NCBI RefSeq assembly: GCF_030413175.1
Contig: NZ_CP129212.1
Coordinates: 6,486,450 to 6,550,449, forward strand
Direction: 5' to 3'
Origin: Bradyrhizobium roseum
GTDB taxonomy: Bacteria > Pseudomonadota > Alphaproteobacteria > Rhizobiales > Xanthobacteraceae
Length of the DNA: 64,000 bases
Part shown: positions 37,252 through 45,935 of the stretch, one piece after another
How positions within the stretch are numbered: position 1 is the stretch's first letter
Layout: each line of letters starts with the position of its first letter
Notes under the pieces: model-generated
What the model was told of the DNA's origin: nothing
What the model saw: only the letters and a program-made list of their open reading frames with translations
The model's database searches: none
Made by a program: the position numbers and the translations under genes

Positions 37252-38394
37252 ATGACCGAACGTATTCAGGAATTTCTGCGCAACCGCCGCAGCGAGGGCC
37301 AGGACACCGAGCCGTGCCTCGTCGTCGACCTCGAAGTCGTGCGCGACAACTACGCGACCTTTGCGAAGGCGTTGCCGGACAGCCGCGTGTTCTACGCGGT
37401 GAAGGCAAACCCGGCGCCGGAAGTGCTGTCGCTGCTCGCCTCCATGGGCTCCTGCTTTGACACTGCAACCGTCGCCGAGATCGAAATGGCGCTGGCTGCC
37501 GGTGCGACGCCGGACCGCATCTCGTATGGCAATACGATCAAGAAGGAGCGCGACATCGCGCGCGCCTTCGCGCTCGGCATTCGCCTGTTCGCGGTCGACT
37601 GCTCAGCAGAGGTCGAGAAGATCGCCCGTGCCGCCCCCGGCGCAAAGGTGTTCTGCCGCATTCTCTACGACTGCGCAGGCGCCGAGTGGCCGCTGTCGCG
37701 CAAGTTCGGCTGCGATCCGGAGATGGCGGTCGAGGTGCTCGACCTCGCCAAGCGTCTGGGCCTGGAGCCGTGCGGCATTTCGTTCCACGTCGGCTCGCAG
37801 CAGCGCAAGGTGAAGGCGTGGGACCGCGCGCTGGCGATGGCCTCGACGGTGTTCCGCGACTGCGCGGAGCGCGGGATCAGCCTGTCCATGGTCAACATGG
37901 GCGGCGGCTTCCCGACCCGCTACCTCAAGGACGTTCCTCCGGTCGTGCAGTACGGCCGGTCGATCTTCCGTGCGCTGCGCAAGCACTTCGGCAACCAGAT
38001 CCCGGAAACCATCATCGAGCCGGGCCGCGGCATGGTCGGAAATGCCGGCATCATCGAGACCGAAGTCGTCCTGATCTCCAGGAAGAGCGACGAGGACGAG
38101 GTGCGCTGGGTGTATCTCGACATCGGCAAGTTCGGCGGTCTCGCCGAGACGATGGACGAGTCGATCCGTTACGCCATCCGCACCCCGCATGACGGTGCGG
38201 AGATGACGCCGTGCGTGCTTGCAGGACCGACCTGCGACAGCGCCGACGTGCTGTACGAGAAGCTGCCGTATCCGCTTCCGGTAACGCTCGAGATCGGCGA
38301 CAAGCTGCTGATCGAAGGCACCGGGGCCTATACGTCGACCTACTCGTCGGTGGCGTTCAACGGCATCCCGCCGCTGCGGACCTACCACATCTGA
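37252..38394 (+). CDS. Ornithine decarboxylase, alanine-racemase-fold (type III PLP)
   Basis: 380 residues. It decarboxylates ornithine to putrescine (relatives also take lysine or diaminopimelate). The PLP lysine is in FYAVKANPAPEVL, the phosphate-binding glycines in VNMGGGFPTRY, the glutamate of EPGRGMVGNAG contacts the cofactor, and the catalytic cysteine is in GPTCDSADVLYE. C-terminal GTGAYTSTYSSVAFNG completes the dimer-interface active site. GGAGGG precedes the ATG. It is the first gene of a cluster ending in homospermidine synthase, so its putrescine probably feeds that enzyme. Equivalent rhizobial genes are called odc or speF. Confidence 0.93.
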   Translation: MTERIQEFLRNRRSEGQDTEPCLVVDLEVVRDNYATFAKALPDSRVFYAVKANPAPEVLSLLASMGSCFDTATVAEIEMALAAGATPDRISYGNTIKKERDIARAFALGIRLFAVDCSAEVEKIARAAPGAKVFCRILYDCAGAEWPLSRKFGCDPEMAVEVLDLAKRLGLEPCGISFHVGSQQRKVKAWDRALAMASTVFRDCAERGISLSMVNMGGGFPTRYLKDVPPVVQYGRSIFRALRKHFGNQIPETIIEPGRGMVGNAGIIETEVVLISRKSDEDEVRWVYLDIGKFGGLAETMDESIRYAIRTPHDGAEMTPCVLAGPTCDSADVLYEKLPYPLPVTLEIGDKLLIEGTGAYTSTYSSVAFNGIPPLRTYHI

Positions 38395-38420
38395 ACAGCC
38401 TCGCTTGAGGCTTGAACAAC

Positions 38421-38442
38421 GGGAGCCGGTGCGCCGGCTCCC
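38421..38442 (+). terminator. Strong hairpin after ornithine decarboxylase
   Basis: A 9-bp perfect stem GGGAGCCGG / CCGGCTCCC with a TGCG loop, 26 bases after the stop. C-rich sequence rather than a T-run follows, so it may attenuate or protect rather than fully terminate before the GNAT gene. Confidence 0.55.
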
Positions 38443-38516
38443 TCCCCTGCACATGCCAATTCAATGACAACGCTTGGCGCGGCTTGATGGCCGTTGCGAG
38501 CGGGGACTGACGTGCC

Positions 38517-39113
38517 ATGACTGCTTTGCGGAACACCACTGCTGCCCTCATCTCCGATGCCGCGCCGTTCGCGATCCGTGCGGAACGAGCCTCGGACGTC
38601 GCTGCGCGCGAGGCGCTGCTGGATGCCTGCTTTGGCGACAACCGCCATATGCGCACCTGCCAGCGCCTGCGCGAAGGACGCGCGCCCGCCGAAGGCCTTG
38701 CCTTGTCGGCCGTGCGCCAGGGCCGCGTGATCGGATCCGTGCGGTTGTGGCACGTCAGCGCCGGGGGCCAGCCAGCGCTCATGCTCGGCCCTCTGGCGGT
38801 GGAGGCCTCCTGTCGCCAGCTCGGCGTCGGGGCCGCGCTGATGGAGCAGGCGATCGCGGCGGCGAAAGCGCGCGGCCATCGCGCGGTCATCCTGCTGGGC
38901 GACGCGCCCTATTACGCCCGCTTCGGCTTCTCGACCGCCAAGACTGGCGAACTGGTACTGCCGGGCGCGTTCGAACGCGACCGGCTGCTCGGCCTCGAAC
39001 TTGGCGAAGGCGGACTCGATGGCGCCTGGGGCATGATCGCCGCGACCGGTGCGCCGCTCAAATCGAAGGCTTCGCGGGCTCGCAAGGCGCTGCTCGTGCC
39101 GCATGCGGCTTAG
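38517..39113 (+). CDS. GNAT family N-acetyltransferase (YhbS-like)
   Basis: 198 residues with a single GNAT domain (about 18-170). Motif A, the acetyl-CoA pyrophosphate loop, is RQLGVGAALMEQAIAAAK. GDAPYYARFGF is the motif-B region typical of YhbS-like enzymes. The substrate is unknown. Its position between ornithine decarboxylase and homospermidine synthase makes a polyamine an attractive guess, but YhbS-type proteins are not established polyamine acetyltransferases. The ATG start is 122 bases after the decarboxylase stop. Confidence 0.88.
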   Translation: MTALRNTTAALISDAAPFAIRAERASDVAAREALLDACFGDNRHMRTCQRLREGRAPAEGLALSAVRQGRVIGSVRLWHVSAGGQPALMLGPLAVEASCRQLGVGAALMEQAIAAAKARGHRAVILLGDAPYYARFGFSTAKTGELVLPGAFERDRLLGLELGEGGLDGAWGMIAATGAPLKSKASRARKALLVPHAA

Positions 39114-39119
39114 GGCATC

Positions 39120-39287
39120 ATGGCGGGAAGCCGGCCCGGACCAGGCGGAGGTTCGAACCGGCGCCTCCGCCGCATCGTCATGGCGGTCCTGATCGTGATC
39201 TCCGTGTTGATCGCGAGGGACTTTCTGGCGCGCCGCTGGGGCGGCTCTGCGCCGGCTGCCTCCGATGTGACCACGCCACTCCGATAG
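39120..39287 (+). CDS. 55-residue single-helix membrane protein in polyamine cluster
   Basis: A short gene with an ATG six bases after the GNAT stop and AGGGC upstream. The protein has a Gly/Arg-rich start (MAGSRPGPGGGSNRRLRR), one membrane helix (IVMAVLIVISVLI), then ARDFLARRWGG and a short tail ending PLR. Basic residues before the helix predict a cytosolic N-terminus. The tight spacing supports real translation in the operon. No family recognised. Confidence 0.6.
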   Translation: MAGSRPGPGGGSNRRLRRIVMAVLIVISVLIARDFLARRWGGSAPAASDVTTPLR

Positions 39288-39384
39288 CGCCGCGAGGGGT
39301 TGCACAGGCCGGCGAAAAGCCCTTAAACCGCGCCAAACTGTGCCCCGAACTTTTCCCGAGATCACTCCAGGATCGAGGTCAGCC

Positions 39385-39774
39385 ATGCCACGTCGCCTGA
39401 TTTCCACCGGCTCACCGTTCGAGAAGACCGCCGGCTACAGCCGCGCCGTCATCGACGGCGATTTCGCCTTCGTCGCCGGCACCACCGGCTACGATTACAC
39501 CACCATGGTCATTCCGGCCGATGTCACAAGCCAGGCACGCAACTGCTTTAGGAACATCGAGGCCGCCCTCAAGGAGGGTGGCTTCGCGATGGCCGATATC
39601 GTCCGCGCGACCTACTACATCACCGACCTCGCGGATGCGGACGCGTTCTTCGCGGTCTGCGGCGAGGTGTTCGGCGAAATTCGCCCGGCCACAACGCTCC
39701 TTGTCGTCGCGGGCCTCTACAAGCCTGAGATGAAGATCGAGATTGAAGTGACCGCCAAGCGCCGCACCGCCTGA
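39385..39774 (+). CDS. RidA family protein
   Basis: 129 residues with the YjgF/YER057c/UK114 fold, a trimer that hydrolyses reactive enamine/imine intermediates made by PLP enzymes. The conserved arginine needed for deaminase activity is in IRPATTLLVVAGL, and the last strand shows EIEVTAKR. GAGGTC precedes the ATG, which decides the start over an upstream ATG. Its location between a PLP decarboxylase and homospermidine synthase suggests it clears imine by-products of polyamine synthesis; this is inference. A role in another amine pathway remains possible. Confidence 0.9.
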   Translation: MPRRLISTGSPFEKTAGYSRAVIDGDFAFVAGTTGYDYTTMVIPADVTSQARNCFRNIEAALKEGGFAMADIVRATYYITDLADADAFFAVCGEVFGEIRPATTLLVVAGLYKPEMKIEIEVTAKRRTA

Positions 39775-39811
39775 TCCCCGTTACTGACAGACACGATTTG
39801 GAGACCCGCTC

Positions 39812-41254
39812 ATGAGCCCCGCCTCGCAGATCTACGCGAAAATTTCCGGCCCCATCGTGATGGTCGGCTTCGGCTCCATCGGCAAAGGCACGCTGCCGCT
39901 GATCGAGCGGCATCTCGACTACGACAAGTCGCGCGTCACCGTGATCGATCCGAAGGACGAGGGCCGCAAGGCGCATTGCGAGAAGCACAATGTACGCTTC
40001 ATCCAGAAGGGCGTGACCAAAGACAATTATCGCGAGTTGCTGACCCCGCTGCTCACCGAAGGCGGCGGCCAGGGCTTTTGCGTCAATCTCTCGGTCGATA
40101 CCGGCTCTACCGACATCATGGAGCTCTGCAACGAGCTTGGCGCGCTTTATATCGACACCGTCAACGAGCCCTGGCTCGGCTTCTATTTCGATGCTTCGAA
40201 GGGCCCGGAAGCGCGCTCCAACTACGCGCTTCGCGAAGCGACGCTGGCCGCCAAGAAGGCGCGTCCCGCCGGTTCGACGACGGCCGTCTCCTGCTGTGGC
40301 GCCAATCCCGGCATGGTCTCGTTTTTCGTCAAACAGGCGCTGCTCAATGTTGCCGCCGATCTGAAGCTCAATGCCCCCAAGCCGAAGACCAAGGCCGAAT
40401 GGGCGGACCTGATGCGGCAGGCTGGCATCAAAGGCATCCACATCGCCGAACGCGACACCCAGCGCTCCAAATCGCCGAAAGAGCCTGATGTCTTCGTCAA
40501 TACCTGGTCGGTGGAAGGTTTCCTGTCGGAAGGCGTGCAGCCGTCCGAACTCGGCTGGGGCACCCATGAAAAATGGATGCCCGAGAATGCGCGGACCCAC
40601 CAAGCCGGCTGCGGCGCCGCCATCTATCTGATGCAGCCCGGCGCCAACACGCGCGTGCGCACCTGGTGCCCGACCCGCGGCGCGCAGTATGGCTTCCTCG
40701 TCACCCACAACGAGTCGATCTCGATCGCCGATTATTTCACGGTGCGCGACGCCTCGGGCACGGCGGTCTACCGGCCGACCTGCCACTACGCCTATCATCC
40801 GGCCGACGATGCCGTGCTGTCGCTGCATGAAATGTTCGGCCGCGCCGCCAAGATGCAGGAAAAGCACCACATCCTCGATGAGAACGAAATCGTCGACGGC
40901 ATCGACGAACTCGGCGTGCTGCTGTTCGGCCACGACAACAATGCCTACTGGTTCGGCTCGCAGCTCTCCATCGAAGAGACCCGCCGGCTTGCGCCCTATC
41001 AGAACGCCACCGGCCTGCAGGTGACTTCAGCGGTGCTTGGCGGCATGGTGTGGGCGCTGGAAAACCCGAACGAAGGCATCGTCGAAGCCGACGAGATGGA
41101 TTTCGATCGCCTGCTGGAAATCCAGATGCCATATCTCGGCCCGGTGAAAGGCTATTACACCGACTGGACGCCGCTGACGGATCGTCCGGGCCTGTTCCCA
41201 GAGGACATCGACACGTCGGATCCCTGGCAGTTCAGGAACGTGCTGGTGCGATAA
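39812..41254 (+). CDS. hss: Homospermidine synthase
   Basis: 480 residues, the normal size. An NAD-dependent enzyme that joins two putrescines to give sym-homospermidine and ammonia, the main triamine of many Rhizobiales. The Rossmann start is GPIVMVGFGSIGKGTLPLIE, with the acidic strand end VTVIDPKDEG. Conserved features include NLSVDTGSTDIMELC, YIDTVNEPWLGFYFD (active-site region) and SCCGANPGMVSFFVKQALL. GGAGACC precedes the ATG. Together with the decarboxylase upstream it makes a complete ornithine-to-homospermidine route within 4 kb. Confidence 0.97.
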   Translation: MSPASQIYAKISGPIVMVGFGSIGKGTLPLIERHLDYDKSRVTVIDPKDEGRKAHCEKHNVRFIQKGVTKDNYRELLTPLLTEGGGQGFCVNLSVDTGSTDIMELCNELGALYIDTVNEPWLGFYFDASKGPEARSNYALREATLAAKKARPAGSTTAVSCCGANPGMVSFFVKQALLNVAADLKLNAPKPKTKAEWADLMRQAGIKGIHIAERDTQRSKSPKEPDVFVNTWSVEGFLSEGVQPSELGWGTHEKWMPENARTHQAGCGAAIYLMQPGANTRVRTWCPTRGAQYGFLVTHNESISIADYFTVRDASGTAVYRPTCHYAYHPADDAVLSLHEMFGRAAKMQEKHHILDENEIVDGIDELGVLLFGHDNNAYWFGSQLSIEETRRLAPYQNATGLQVTSAVLGGMVWALENPNEGIVEADEMDFDRLLEIQMPYLGPVKGYYTDWTPLTDRPGLFPEDIDTSDPWQFRNVLVR

Positions 41255-41286
41255 ACGCACTCGCCGCCCGTTGCCGTGCGAACGAT

Positions 41287-41309
41287 GCGCCGCCCATTAC
41301 CGGCGGCGC
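41287..41309 (+). terminator. Hairpin after homospermidine synthase
   Basis: A perfect 8-bp GC stem (GCGCCGCC / GGCGGCGC) with a seven-base loop, 33 bases after the stop and without a T-run. Probably the transcript 3' end structure. Confidence 0.5.
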
Positions 41310-41505
41310 GAATGCCCATGGTCTGGGTTGTTCCGCTGCAGTGCACAGGATGCCCCGTCAAACCCCGACGTAGAACTACGCATGGGAACTTGGTGTCGTG
41401 TAACGCTCGATTAATCCAATCACGCCACGCTGAGGGGTAGTTTTGCGATGGCACAGGGCCGTCGCCGAAACCCTGAAGCGAGGGCTCCCGGTTGGAGCGA
41501 CCAAC

Positions 41506-41727
41506 ATGCGAGTCATTCTTGCCATCGTCCTGTCGGCCGCAGCCTTGGCTGCCTGCACGCCCGAGAGCAACAACGACGTCACGGGCTCGATCGACACTTG
41601 CGCCCGCAAGCTCTACAGCGAGTACAATCCCAAGAACAAAAAACAGTGCGTCGCGGTGTGCATCGCCTGCGAGCGCGGCGTGACCACGACCTGCTCGACC
41701 GCCTGTACGCTGCGGGGGGCGCAGTAA
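41506..41727 (+). CDS. Small Cys-rich lipoprotein
   Basis: 73 residues with a lipoprotein signal peptide: MRVILAIVLSAAALAAC, where LAAC is the lipobox and the Cys the lipidation site. The mature part of about 57 residues contains six further cysteines (ARKLYSEYNPKNKKQCVAVC..CERGVTTTCSTAC), likely forming disulfides in the periplasm. GGAGCGACC precedes the ATG. It resembles conserved short lipoproteins of Bradyrhizobium with no known function, and it is convergent with the acetoacetate decarboxylase gene. Confidence 0.78.
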   Translation: MRVILAIVLSAAALAACTPESNNDVTGSIDTCARKLYSEYNPKNKKQCVAVCIACERGVTTTCSTACTLRGAQ

Positions 41728-41748
41728 GGGCGGGCACGTGGCCGTGCG

Positions 41749-42489
41749 TCACGTCTTCAGATAATCGAACGCCACCGTCCCCAGCCCCAACGTCAGATCC
41801 GCCTTGCAATGCAGCGCGGAGACCACCTCGCGCACCGGCAGCCGCGCCACGTCCGCGAGCGCGTGCGGAAACAGGCCGAGCGCGGCGGGGCCGGTCCAGG
41901 CTTCCTTCAGCGTGATGTCTTCCAGATAATAGCGCACCAGTTCGCAGATCCGCGGGCTGCCATCGACATGCGGGATGATCTTGAGCATGAAGTTCGGCGC
42001 CTGCATCGACTTCAGCACCGCATCATGATCGACGGCGCGGTGCTTGTAGCCCATGGTGGCGGAGGCGCACAGCACCGAGCCGTAATGTAGCGTGCCCACC
42101 AACACGTCACTCTCCACGGCGATCTTGGGCGACGCCAGTTTCTTCGGAAAGCCCCAGAGCTCGCGGCCGCCGGCGATCGGGCCCTCGTCGTCCAGATACA
42201 TCGAATGAACGTAGACACCCTCCTCGCCCTTGAATCGAACCGGGATCACCTGGCCGGTTTCGGTGTAATCGCCGAAGCCGGTCGAGTCGGGCATGCGGAT
42301 GAATTCGTATTTGACGATCGGCTCGGCGACTTCCAACGGCTCCGGCACCACAGCGGCGAGCGCCTCGGGATCGGTGCGATAGGTGATGATGAAATATTCG
42401 CGGTTGAAGAAGCGATAGGGCCCGGGCGGAAACGACGGGTTGGTCAGCGGCATCGAATAGGCGGTTCGCCTGACGTCGTCGATCTTCAT
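41749..42489 (-). CDS. adc: Acetoacetate decarboxylase family protein
   Basis: 246 residues, the size of Clostridium acetoacetate decarboxylase. The Schiff-base lysine pair is in [16 protein letters not shown], the central signature of the family. Other conserved stretches are [33 protein letters not shown] and [13 protein letters not shown]. The classic reaction is acetoacetate to acetone and CO2, but some family members act on other keto acids or as aldolase-dehydratases. It is the last gene of a run with a Liv-type importer and an intradiol dioxygenase, so it may act on a ring-cleavage-derived keto acid. AGGGGG precedes the ATG. Confidence 0.9.
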   Translation of the reverse strand: MKIDDVRRTAYSMPLTNPSFPPGPYRFFNREYFIITYRTDPEALAAVVPEPLEVAEPIVKYEFIRMPDSTGFGDYTETGQVIPVRFKGEEGVYVHSMYLDDEGPIAGGRELWGFPKKLASPKIAVESDVLVGTLHYGSVLCASATMGYKHRAVDHDAVLKSMQAPNFMLKIIPHVDGSPRICELVRYYLEDITLKEAWTGPAALGLFPHALADVARLPVREVVSALHCKADLTLGLGTVAFDYLKT

Positions 42490-42603
42490 CGGTTGCCCCC
42501 TCTGCCTTGATACGATGAGGAAATATGGCGCAGCCGACGACGACAGGCGAGACTGTAAAATCGGCAGTACGGCCAAAACGCCGTCACGATGCCGTCATGC
42601 CGC

Positions 42604-43341
42604 TTAGGCGACGCCGCCGAGATAGAGCCGCTTGACGATATCGTTGGCCTTCAACTCGTCGACCGACTGCGCCGCCACCGCGATCTCGCCGTGCACGATG
42701 ATGTAGCCGCGGTCGGCGATCCGGATCGCCTGGTTGAAGTTCTGCTCGGCCATCAGCACCGTCAATCCTACGCGCGCCTTGAGTTCGCCGATCTTGGTAA
42801 TCGTCTGCGACACCAACAGCGGCGACAGCCCGACCGACGGTTCGTCGATCAACAGCAGCCGCGGCGAGGACATCAGCGCGCGGGCAATCGCCAGCATCTG
42901 CTGCTGTCCGCCGGACATGGTGCCGGCAAGCTGACTGCGGCGCTCTTTCAGCACCGGGAACGTCTCGAACACCAGCGCGAGATTTTGCTGGATGGCGCCA
43001 CGGGCCACTTTCCGGAAAGCGCCGAGCATCAGGTTTTCCGTCACCGTCAGCTTGGGAAACAGCCGCCTTCCCTCCGGCACCAGCGCGACGCCGAGGTCGA
43101 CGATCGCCTCGGGCGAGAGTTTTGCAAGATCGTGCACCGCGCCGTCGATCGAAAGCGCAAGCCGGCCGCGATCCGGGCGGACCAGGCCCATGATGCACTT
43201 CATCAGCGTGCTCTTGCCGTTGCCGTTGGTGCCGAGCAAGGCCACGGTCTCACCGGCCTCGACATTCAGCGTCACGCCGCGCAGCGCCTTGACCGCGCCG
43301 TAACCGGCATCGAGACCCTCGATGGCGAGGCTAAGTGCCAA
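42604..43341 (-). CDS. livF: Branched-chain amino acid-type ABC transporter, ATPase LivF
   Basis: 245-residue ATPase of the HAAT family. Walker A is LLGTNGNGKSTLM, the signature GTMSGGQQQMLAIARAL, Walker B LLLIDEPSVGLSP. The start is a TTG that overlaps the end of livG by 11 bases, a usual LivG-LivF arrangement. Together with LivG it powers import through LivH and LivM. Although named after Leu/Ile/Val transport, this family also imports aromatic acids and other compounds, and the neighbouring dioxygenase suggests such a substrate. Confidence 0.93.
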   Translation of the reverse strand: MALSLAIEGLDAGYGAVKALRGVTLNVEAGETVALLGTNGNGKSTLMKCIMGLVRPDRGRLALSIDGAVHDLAKLSPEAIVDLGVALVPEGRRLFPKLTVTENLMLGAFRKVARGAIQQNLALVFETFPVLKERRSQLAGTMSGGQQQMLAIARALMSSPRLLLIDEPSVGLSPLLVSQTITKIGELKARVGLTVLMAEQNFNQAIRIADRGYIIVHGEIAVAAQSVDELKANDIVKRLYLGGVA

Positions 43342-44059
43342 GATAGGCCTCCTGCACCCGCTTGTTGGCCATCACCTCATCGGGCGCGCCGATCGCGATG
43401 ATCCTGCCGGCGTCGAGGCACATCACCCGTTCGGAAAAACGCATCACCGCCTGCATGATGTGCTCGATCATGATGATGGTGATGTCCTCCTCGCCGAGGC
43501 TGATCAGGAGATCGAGCACTTCGTCGACCTCGGAATGGGAAAGGCCCGCCATGGCCTCGTCCGAAATCAGAAGTTTCGGCCGCATCGCCATCGCGCGCGC
43601 CAGCTCCATCTTGCGCAACTCCACCTGGCTTAGCGTGTCGCTTGGGGCATAGGCCTTTGCGGCGAGCCCCATCCGCGTCAGGATGGACATTGCGACGTCT
43701 TCTTCCGGGAGAGATGAATCGACATTGGCAAAGTCGAGCCCGACCATCAGGTTTTCCAGCACCGTCATGCTCTTGAACGGCCGTGGGATCTGGAAAGACC
43801 GGGCGATGCCACGACGCGCGCGCAAGTGCGGCGGCAATTGGGTGATGTCCTCGCCGCAAAATACCACGCTGCCCGTCTGCGGACGCAACGCGCCGGAAAT
43901 GCAGTTGATCAGCGTGGTCTTGCCGGATCCATTCGGTCCAATAAGGCCGAAGCGCTCGCCCTTCCTGATGTCGACGCTGATATTGTCGAGCGCGGTGAAG
44001 CCGCCGAATGTTTTGGTCAAGGTTTCGACCTGCAGCAGGGGCGCGTCCGTCACTGTCAT
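43331..44059 (-). CDS. livG: Branched-chain amino acid-type ABC transporter, ATPase LivG
   Basis: A 242-residue ATPase. Walker A is LIGPNGSGKTTLINCISG, the Q-loop region ARSFQIPRPFKSMTVLENLMVG is typical of LivG, and Walker B is LLISDEAMAGLSHSE with Ala-Met replacing the more common Pro-Thr. The signature reads LSQVELRKMELARAM instead of LSGGQ, a visible departure. The ATG overlaps the livM stop by four bases. It is the partner of LivF in the same operon. Confidence 0.92.
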   Translation of the reverse strand: MTVTDAPLLQVETLTKTFGGFTALDNISVDIRKGERFGLIGPNGSGKTTLINCISGALRPQTGSVVFCGEDITQLPPHLRARRGIARSFQIPRPFKSMTVLENLMVGLDFANVDSSLPEEDVAMSILTRMGLAAKAYAPSDTLSQVELRKMELARAMAMRPKLLISDEAMAGLSHSEVDEVLDLLISLGEEDITIIMIEHIMQAVMRFSERVMCLDAGRIIAIGAPDEVMANKRVQEAYLGT

Positions 44060-45021
44060 GGCTTGCCTCCCGCGCGCAGGCGGTAGCGCGGCCGCAATAG
44101 CCCGATGATGCCCTTGGGCGCGCCGACCACGAACAGCACCAGCATGATGCCGAGCACCAGCACGTTGACCTCAGACGAGATGGTCACGGCGAGAAGCTGC
44201 TGCGTCGAGCCGAGCAGGATGGCACCGAGTACCGGGCCGATCCAGTGCGCGGTGCCACCGATCAGCGCCATCGCCAGCGCCGACACCGAATAGTTCAGAT
44301 TGAACGCCGAGGAAGGATCGGCGTATTGCAGGTACATGGCGGCGGGCGCACCGGCCGCCGAAATCAGCGCGCCCGATATCATGCAGGCGACCAGCTTCAG
44401 CTTCAGCGTCGGCACCCCCGTGCATTCGGCAGCGAGTTCGTCGTCGCGCAGCGCCTGCAGGCCGCGCCCGATCCGGGAGTTCTGGATGTAGCGCGAGATC
44501 ACAACGGCAATGACCGCGAGCACGGCCTGCACGAAGAACAGCATCTTCACGTAACTGTCGAACGGCGCCATCACCGGCGGCCGCTGGAGCTGGATGCCTG
44601 CCGCACCGCCGACGAATCGCCAGTTCATCACGCAGGTCTCGATGATGATGGCGAGCGCGATGGTCGCGATCGAAAAGAAGATGCCGCGCATCCGCAACGT
44701 CAACAGGCCGACCGCGAAGCCGAGCAGCATGCCGATGAGGCCGGCGACCGCGATCTGCACCACCAGCGGCGCGCCCGTCGCCTTGAACAGCGAGACCGCC
44801 GTATAAACGCCGACGCCGAAAAACGCGTTGGTGCCGAAATTGACGTAGCCGGCATAGCCACCGAGGATGCTCCAGGCGACCGCGAGCGCGATGAATTGCA
44901 GGATGACGTAGCCCGCAAAGAACGGATATTCGTTGCGGACGATCTGGGTCATCGCCAGCACGGCGACGAGAAAGACGGCCACGCCGGCCCAGAATGCGAT
45001 GCTGTGGCTGCGCTTGTTCAT
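44056..45021 (-). CDS. livM: Branched-chain amino acid-type ABC transporter, permease LivM
   Basis: 321 residues with about ten membrane helices. The family pattern is GGYAGYVNFGTNAFFGVGVYTAV in the first half and, near the coupling helix, RDDELAAECTGVPTLKLKLVACMISGALISAAGA. It forms the heteromeric channel with LivH. Its ATG overlaps the livH stop (ATGA), indicating coupled translation. Confidence 0.93.
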   Translation of the reverse strand: MNKRSHSIAFWAGVAVFLVAVLAMTQIVRNEYPFFAGYVILQFIALAVAWSILGGYAGYVNFGTNAFFGVGVYTAVSLFKATGAPLVVQIAVAGLIGMLLGFAVGLLTLRMRGIFFSIATIALAIIIETCVMNWRFVGGAAGIQLQRPPVMAPFDSYVKMLFFVQAVLAVIAVVISRYIQNSRIGRGLQALRDDELAAECTGVPTLKLKLVACMISGALISAAGAPAAMYLQYADPSSAFNLNYSVSALAMALIGGTAHWIGPVLGAILLGSTQQLLAVTISSEVNVLVLGIMLVLFVVGAPKGIIGLLRPRYRLRAGGKP

Positions 45022-45893
45022 CGGCCGAGCAGACCTTGCGGCCGGACGGCGAGGACGCCGAGCAGCATCGCGAACGAGATCGCCGGCGCCCAGGAGGCGC
45101 CGAACATCGTCAGCACGATCGATTCGGCAACACCGAGGATGATGGCCGCGATCAGCGTGCCGCTGATGCTGCCGAGCCCGGCCATGACGACGACGCAGAA
45201 GGTGCGCCCGATATAGGCGCGGTCGAGTGTCGGCTCCACCGGCGCGACGATGATCAGGAGCGCGCCGGCGATTCCGAGCACGGCGGTGGCGATCCCGAAG
45301 GCGAACTGCTTGATGCGGACCGGGTTGGCGCCCATCAGCCGCAGCGCCTCTTCGTCCTGCGCCACCGCGCGGATCGCGCGGCCCATGAAGGTTTTCGACA
45401 GATACACCGCGAGCAGCACCGTCAGCCCCAGCGCCACCGCGAACGCCACCAGCTGCCGGATCGGGATCCGGAACTCGCCGAACCGCCAGGATTTGCCGAT
45501 ATAGGTCGCGGTCACCGAGCGCTGGTCGACGCCGAACTGCATGATGATCAGCACTTCGATGATGAAGGCGATGCCGAAGAAGAACGCGATGCCGCGCACC
45601 CCGGCGTCGCTGCCGCGCCGCTCGAAGGTCTCGTAATAGACGCGGTAGGCGAGGAGGCCGAACAGGAAAAACAGCGGGGTGATGATCAGGCCCGCCAGCA
45701 GCGGATCGATGTCGTAGCTTTCGTTGAGCTGGTACACGCCATAGGACGCGAGCACCAGGAAGGCCGGATGCGCGACGTGGGGGACGTCGAGCAGCCCGAA
45801 CGAAACGGACAGCCCGACGCTGACGGCCGCATAGAAGCAGCCGAGCAGCACCCCAAGCACCACTGCGCCAAGCAGCAGGTCCATCGAAAACAC
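45018..45893 (-). CDS. livH: Branched-chain amino acid-type ABC transporter, permease LivH
   Basis: 291 residues, about eight membrane helices. Family marks include LSVSFGLLDVPHVAHPAFLVLASYGVY, the coupling segment IRAVAQDEEALRLMGANPVRIKQ, and the end VRPQGLLGR. The GTG start has GGGGG upstream; an ATG nine bases further in is an alternative. It follows the binding-protein gene by 42 bases on the same strand. Confidence 0.93.
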   Translation of the reverse strand: MFSMDLLLGAVVLGVLLGCFYAAVSVGLSVSFGLLDVPHVAHPAFLVLASYGVYQLNESYDIDPLLAGLIITPLFFLFGLLAYRVYYETFERRGSDAGVRGIAFFFGIAFIIEVLIIMQFGVDQRSVTATYIGKSWRFGEFRIPIRQLVAFAVALGLTVLLAVYLSKTFMGRAIRAVAQDEEALRLMGANPVRIKQFAFGIATAVLGIAGALLIIVAPVEPTLDRAYIGRTFCVVVMAGLGSISGTLIAAIILGVAESIVLTMFGASWAPAISFAMLLGVLAVRPQGLLGR

Positions 45894-45935
45894 GTCAGGT
45901 CCCCCCTCGGCGACGCGCAGAAACAGCCACGAAGC

